A stretch of DNA of 64,000 bases from an uncultured Gammaproteobacteria bacterium (GTDB lineage Bacteria > Pseudomonadota > Gammaproteobacteria > PS1 > Pseudothioglobaceae). Shown here one piece after another: positions 60,344-64,000 of the stretch. Below the pieces are notes generated by a model, which did no database searches, was not told the origin of the DNA, and was given only the letters and a program-made list of their open reading frames with translations. A program made the position numbers and the translations under genes. Position 1 is the first letter of the stretch. Each line of letters begins with the position of its first letter. Location: the NCBI GenBank assembly GCA_902513495.1, contig CABXNH010000003.1:1-64000 (forward strand). Reading direction: 5' to 3'.

Positions 60344-60694
60344 GTGAATTTAATTGATCAAATTGAGAGTGAGCAACTAAGGTCAGACATTCCTGAGTTT
60401 TCTCCAGGTGATACAGTTGTTGTTCAAGTAAAGGTTCGTGAAGGTACTCGCGAAAGATTGCAGGCCTTTGAGGGCGTTGTCATCGCAAAGAAAAATAGAG
60501 GATTAAACTCTGCTTTTACTGTGCGTAAAATTTCACATGGTGAAGGTGTGGAGAGAGTTTTTCAAACCCACTCATCAATGATTGACAGCGTTTCAGTTAA
60601 GCGAAGTGGTAAAGTTCGTCAAGCCAAACTTTATTACTTACGTGGACTTACTGGTAAGGCTGCGAGAATTAAAGAGAAACTCAAAAAAAAATAA
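60344..60694 (+). CDS. rplS: 50S ribosomal protein L19
   Basis: 116 aa, normal length, GTG start preceded by [37 protein letters not shown] and [17 protein letters not shown] are L19 hallmarks. In most proteobacteria rplS ends the rpsP-rimM-trmD-rplS operon; here it stands alone with its own promoter and terminator. Confidence 0.98.
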   Translation: MNLIDQIESEQLRSDIPEFSPGDTVVVQVKVREGTRERLQAFEGVVIAKKNRGLNSAFTVRKISHGEGVERVFQTHSSMIDSVSVKRSGKVRQAKLYYLRGLTGKAARIKEKLKKK

Positions 60695-60710
60695 TTCATT
60701 AAATTGATTA

Positions 60711-60737
60711 ATGCCAGTTTTTACTGGCATTTTTTTT
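60711..60737 (+). terminator. Intrinsic terminator of rplS
   Basis: ATGCCAGT / ACTGGCAT 8-bp stem, TTTT loop, then seven T. Starts 16 bp after the rplS stop. Confidence 0.95.
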
Positions 60738-60773
60738 GTCCAATCATTAGATTCTTAAGTAGAATGATTGACA

Positions 60774-61655
60774 ATGAACAATAACCTTATTGATCAATTT
60801 ATCGATTATTACTGGCTAACTAGTGGAGCTAGTAAAAATACATTGAGTGCTTATCGCTCCGATCTAAATATTTTTAGTAAATGGCTTAATCAAACCCCCT
60901 TCACCAGTGTCGATAAAAAATTAGTACAGGAATATTTCAGTTACAGGAAAAAATCAAATCTTAGTGCTGCATCTCAGTCTCGAATACTTACCTGCCTGCA
61001 CTCATTTTTTCAGTACTTGTTAAACAATCAAAAGATATCTCATGATCCAACCGAGCAGATGGATTATCCAAAATTAGAAAAAAAATTACCTATTTTTTTA
61101 AATATTCAAGAAGTTGAAAATTTAATGGAGGCTCCTAACACAAATTCAATATATGGCCAAAGGGATCGAGCAATGCTGGAACTTCTTTACTCTTGTGGAT
61201 TAAGAGTTTCAGAGCTGATCGGCTTAAGTTATCATAATTTAAACCTCAAAGAGGAGTTTGTTCGCGTCCATGGAAAAGGAAACAAAGAAAGAATGTTGCC
61301 ACTAGGGGAAGTGGCTATTGACTTTCTTGATCAGTATGAAAAAAATTCAAGAACAGTACTTTTGAAAAACGGTCAATGCGACAGCTATTTTCTGTCAAAT
61401 CGAGGCAGCGCGATGACGAGACAAAACTTCTTTTATATCATCAAAGGTTATGCTGCAACAGCAGGTATCGATAAGCCAATATCGCCCCACTCTTTAAGGC
61501 ATGCTTTTGCAACCCACCTTGTTCAGAAGGGAGCTGATTTACGTTCAGTTCAATTGATGTTGGGTCATAGCGATATTTCAAGCACTCAGCTCTACACTCA
61601 CATTCAGAATGCGCAACTAAAAATGCAGCATCAAAAGCATCACCCCAGAGGGTAG
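60774..61655 (+). CDS. xerD: Site-specific tyrosine recombinase XerD
   Basis: About 293 aa from ATG 60774; the track start is a TTG two codons earlier. SAM-like N-terminal core (SGASKNTLSAYRSDL) and catalytic domain with R in CGLRVSEL, K in HGKGNKERMLPL, HxxR in SPHSLRHAFATHL, H in LGHSDISSTQLYTH, and nucleophile Y in that last motif. The C-terminus QHQKHHPRG matches XerD (HQQHHPRA in E. coli) rather than XerC. Resolves chromosome dimers at dif. No integrated element is next to it. Confidence 0.94.
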   Translation: MNNNLIDQFIDYYWLTSGASKNTLSAYRSDLNIFSKWLNQTPFTSVDKKLVQEYFSYRKKSNLSAASQSRILTCLHSFFQYLLNNQKISHDPTEQMDYPKLEKKLPIFLNIQEVENLMEAPNTNSIYGQRDRAMLELLYSCGLRVSELIGLSYHNLNLKEEFVRVHGKGNKERMLPLGEVAIDFLDQYEKNSRTVLLKNGQCDSYFLSNRGSAMTRQNFFYIIKGYAATAGIDKPISPHSLRHAFATHLVQKGADLRSVQLMLGHSDISSTQLYTHIQNAQLKMQHQKHHPRG

Positions 61656-61663
61656 ACAATCTT

Positions 61664-62377
61664 TTAGGATAAATCTAAGTTGTCCAGCTTATAAAGTAAT
61701 GGCTTTGTTAGTGACCTTAAGGATATATTTGGTTTACCACTCTCATCAAAATTGCTTTCAGATAAAAATTGAGTAAAGCATTTCTCAACCCTATTCCACT
61801 CTTTATCAATCATTGCAAACCAGGCTGTATCTCTATTCCTTCCTTTGACTATAGACATCTGCCTGAAGACCCCTTCGTACGAGAAACCAAATCTTTGGGC
61901 TGCAGCACGAGATCTTAAATTAAGTGCGTTACATTTCCATTCGTAACGCCTATAACCATTCTCAAATGCCCACTTCATCATAAGGTACATTGCTTCTGTT
62001 GCGTCTGTCGTTTTTTGTAAAAGTGGAGAATAATTAATATGTCCTACTTCAATTAATCCAGCGGCTTGATTAATTCTCAAATAACTCGCTACACCTATCG
62101 CTTTTTTTAGTTTTTTACTTACGATGGCAAAAAATACAGGGTCGCTCCCTTCTTCGAATGATTCAATCCAGCTTGCATATTCTGATTGATTTTCAAAGGG
62201 TCCATATGGCATATAAGTCCAATTATTACCCTCCTTGTCTATTGCATTAGATAGAAAAAGCTCCTCTGCAAATTGATTTGCAACTAATGGCTTCAAAGTA
62301 ACCAAATTCCCTTCAATTGTTATACCTTTGGGATGAGGCGGCTCTGAAAATTTAACAATTATTTCACCAAGTTTCAT
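61664..62377 (-). CDS. GNAT acetyltransferase, RimJ/RimL-like
   Basis: 237 aa, GNAT domain with VTLKPLVANQFAEEL at the start, GHINYSPLLQKTTDATEAMYLMMKWAF (acetyl-CoA cleft) and LRSRAAAQRFGFSYEGVFRQ. The unusual C-terminal ~50 residues are extra. Protein N-alpha-acetylation or small-molecule acetylation is possible. Co-oriented with a second GNAT gene and an aminotransferase; convergent with xerD. Confidence 0.82.
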   Translation of the reverse strand: MKLGEIIVKFSEPPHPKGITIEGNLVTLKPLVANQFAEELFLSNAIDKEGNNWTYMPYGPFENQSEYASWIESFEEGSDPVFFAIVSKKLKKAIGVASYLRINQAAGLIEVGHINYSPLLQKTTDATEAMYLMMKWAFENGYRRYEWKCNALNLRSRAAAQRFGFSYEGVFRQMSIVKGRNRDTAWFAMIDKEWNRVEKCFTQFLSESNFDESGKPNISLRSLTKPLLYKLDNLDLS

Positions 62378-62410
62378 AAATATTCTCTAAGATTTTTTAA
62401 GCTAGAAAAC

Positions 62411-62854
62411 TTACTTAATATGCATTTGATAAGTTACAAAATCGATCGTATCAGAAATTTGATCATATACCGTTCTAGCTCTTTGGTTGTCACTTGCAGT
62501 TATCCATCTCACATAAGGCCATCCATTCTCTTGAGCTTGCAACTTTAGATCTTGAAACAACAATTGTACTGCCCCAGAACCTCTATAATCAGGGTGAACA
62601 AACAAGTCGTCCAAGAACCCTACAAGCATTCCCCTTAAGGGTGATGGCATTTCTCTAAAATGCATAAAGCCGATCAATTCACCTTGTTCTGACTTAACAC
62701 CTATCGCATAAAATTTGATTTCAGGATTAAAGATCCAATCCCAAACTTTATCAAGAATACCACTATTCATTGGCATTTTATAAAAGTTAGCATAGCCATG
62801 ATATAGTTTGCTCCAATCCTCTTTATCAGAACTGATTAAAGGCTCAACTTTCAT
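62411..62854 (-). CDS. GNAT-family N-acetyltransferase
   Basis: 147 aa. Acetyl-CoA motif VHPDYRGSGAVQLLFQDLK, then TASDNQRARTVYDQI in the last third. Substrate unknown. It begins 6 nt after the aminotransferase stop, so both proteins are probably made from one transcript and may act on one substrate. Confidence 0.85.
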   Translation of the reverse strand: MKVEPLISSDKEDWSKLYHGYANFYKMPMNSGILDKVWDWIFNPEIKFYAIGVKSEQGELIGFMHFREMPSPLRGMLVGFLDDLFVHPDYRGSGAVQLLFQDLKLQAQENGWPYVRWITASDNQRARTVYDQISDTIDFVTYQMHIK

Positions 62855-62860
62855 AAGTAT

Positions 62861-63985
62861 TTATAATTTGTTAAAAGCATCCTCAAGTTTTTGAACTGCA
62901 GCATCTACATTTTTTAATTTATCAAGTCCAAATAACCCTAAACGAAAAGTTTGATAGTCATCGCCTTCATCGCACTGGAGTGGAACGCCGGCAGCAATTT
63001 GAATTCCCATATCTTTGAATTTAGAGCCATTATGTATTGCTTGATCTTTGGTATAGCTAACTACGACTCCAGGAGCGTGAAACCCATCTGCCGCAACGCT
63101 AATAAAGTTATGTTTATGGAGTAATTCCCTCACTCTATCGCCCAGCTCTTGTTGTTTGTCACGAGCCTTATCAAAACCAAATTCGGCTGTTTCGTTTATG
63201 GTGTCTCGGAAGTGCTTGATGGCGTCTGTAGGCATAGTGGCATGATAAGCATGACCCCCATTTTCATAGGCCTGCATAATTTGAAGCCATTTTAGAAGAT
63301 CACAAGAAAAACTTGTGCTCTGAGTATTGTGTATTTCATTAGAAGCGCTCTTTGATAGCATTACCATCCCAAATGCAGGGGATGCACTCCATCCCTTTTG
63401 TGGCGCACTAACCAAAACATCGACCCCCCATTTTTCCATATCGACCCAAATGGCGCCTGATGCAATACAATCAAGGACAAACATACCTCCAACCGAATGG
63501 ACCGCTTCTGAAATTGATCTAATGTACTCATCGGGAAGAATAATGCCGGAGGACGTTTCAACATGAGGTGCAAAGACCATAGCTGGTTTTTCTGTTTTGA
63601 TTTTTTCTACTGCAAGGTCGATATCAACTGGAGCAAAAGGCTCTTGAGGCCCATCAATCTCTCGAGATGCTTTTAAAACTGTTAATTTAGAGGGTATATT
63701 TCCCATCTCAAGAATTTGTGACCAGCGATAACTGAACCATCCATTTCGAAGCACAAGACAATTTTTGTCAGTAGCAAATTGACGCGCTACAGCCTCCATG
63801 CCATAAGTACCGCCTCCAGGAACTAAGACTACTGACTCAGCGTTGTATACTTTTTTGAGAGAGGATGAAACATCATTCATTGCTTTCTGAAAAGAGTTGG
63901 ACATGTGATTAAGTGATCTATCAGTGTAGACCACTGAGTACTCTAAGAGTCCATCTGGATCAATGTTAGGAAGTAAGCCAGGCAT
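62861..63985 (-). CDS. Class V PLP aminotransferase (alanine/serine-glyoxylate type)
   Basis: 374 aa. VLVPGGGTYGMEAVARQ binds the cofactor phosphate; D in LDCIASGAI and the PLP lysine K197 in SAPQKGWS. The C-terminal GLFGLDKLKNV resembles AGXT-type ends. It differs clearly from the glyoxylate aminotransferase at 3.1 kb. First gene of an aminotransferase-GNAT-GNAT group; alpha-amino acid metabolism is likely but the substrate pair is unassigned. Start ATG lies 15 nt from the window edge. Confidence 0.82.
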   Translation of the reverse strand: MPGLLPNIDPDGLLEYSVVYTDRSLNHMSNSFQKAMNDVSSSLKKVYNAESVVLVPGGGTYGMEAVARQFATDKNCLVLRNGWFSYRWSQILEMGNIPSKLTVLKASREIDGPQEPFAPVDIDLAVEKIKTEKPAMVFAPHVETSSGIILPDEYIRSISEAVHSVGGMFVLDCIASGAIWVDMEKWGVDVLVSAPQKGWSASPAFGMVMLSKSASNEIHNTQSTSFSCDLLKWLQIMQAYENGGHAYHATMPTDAIKHFRDTINETAEFGFDKARDKQQELGDRVRELLHKHNFISVAADGFHAPGVVVSYTKDQAIHNGSKFKDMGIQIAAGVPLQCDEGDDYQTFRLGLFGLDKLKNVDAAVQKLEDAFNKL

Positions 63986-64000
63986 TATAAAATTCCCTAA

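Noticed and set aside
60774-61655. Phage or integron integrase
   Set aside because: The sequence matches XerD along its length and no phage, attachment or cassette features surround it.

Overview
The window is an AT-rich, densely packed bacterial chromosome segment with short intergenic gaps and many overlapping start/stop pairs. The gene families point to a marine gammaproteobacterium, most likely of the SUP05/Thioglobus (gamma sulfur oxidizer) group. The support is a canonical two-cysteine DsrC with DsrM and DsrK, a glycolate oxidase, glycine-betaine and branched-chain amino-acid ABC importers, a sodium-pumping oxaloacetate decarboxylase and gammaproteobacterial housekeeping genes. The taxonomic call is inference; no 16S gene is present. 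No mobile element, prophage or CRISPR array was seen.

Layout. 1-4.2 kb: glcD-glcE-glcF (minus; glcF runs off the left edge and its reading frame is missing from the ORF track) diverges from a class V glyoxylate aminotransferase, with a GntR-type operator palindrome between them. This makes a glycolate to glyoxylate to glycine module. 4.2-8.9 kb: a YfhL ferredoxin, a periplasmic cyclophilin-FKBP fusion, mraY, dcd, prfC. 8.9-13.2 kb: a ProX-ProW-ProV betaine importer whose ProW carries an extra ~460-residue N-terminal domain, with an intrinsic terminator between proX and proWV. 13.4-20.9 kb: gyrA, DAHP synthase, folE2, parC, hinT. 21-24.5 kb: membrane proteins (HPP, two EamA, DUF4282) and a methyltransferase. 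24.6-29.9 kb: livG-F-H-M-K. 30-33.2 kb: yciI, dapB, kdsA, then trpC and an OsmC protein, and tRNA-Ser(GCU).

33.4-41 kb: photolyase, upp, a Gfo/Idh oxidoreductase, thiG, bioF-bioH, purE-purK. 41-44.4 kb: lpxK, a Trm112/YcaR gene with a TTG start (not in the ORF track), kdsB, folD, an anchored glutaredoxin and a small HExxH protein. 44.4-47.1 kb: lolC/E-lolD plus an alkaline-phosphatase-superfamily hydrolase. 47.2-50.7 kb: oadB-oadA-oadG, tRNA-Leu(CAA), infA. 50.7-52.1 kb: an S-adenosylhomocysteine riboswitch, a 33-codon leader ORF and metF. 52.1-56 kb: an unknown coiled-coil protein, hemD, a Na/Ca exchanger, tsaE, amiC. 56-60.2 kb: gltD-dsrC-dsrM-dsrK. 60.3-64 kb: rplS, xerD, two GNAT acetyltransferases and a second class V aminotransferase.

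How it fits together. The clearest themes are C2/C1 metabolism (glycolate oxidation, glyoxylate transamination, folE2, folD, and metF under SAH control, with imported betaine a plausible methyl source), electron transfer through DsrC/DsrMK with no DsrAB in view, sodium-coupled energetics (Oad, exchanger), and envelope biogenesis (mraY, kdsA/kdsB, lpxK, Lol, AmiC). The items most worth following up are the SAH riboswitch with its coupled leader ORF, the fused ProW, the dsrCMK-gltD operon without dsrAB, the shortened GlcE, the cyclophilin-FKBP fusion with a decayed FKBP site, and a comparatively GC-rich intergenic element at about 20.98-21.08 kb.
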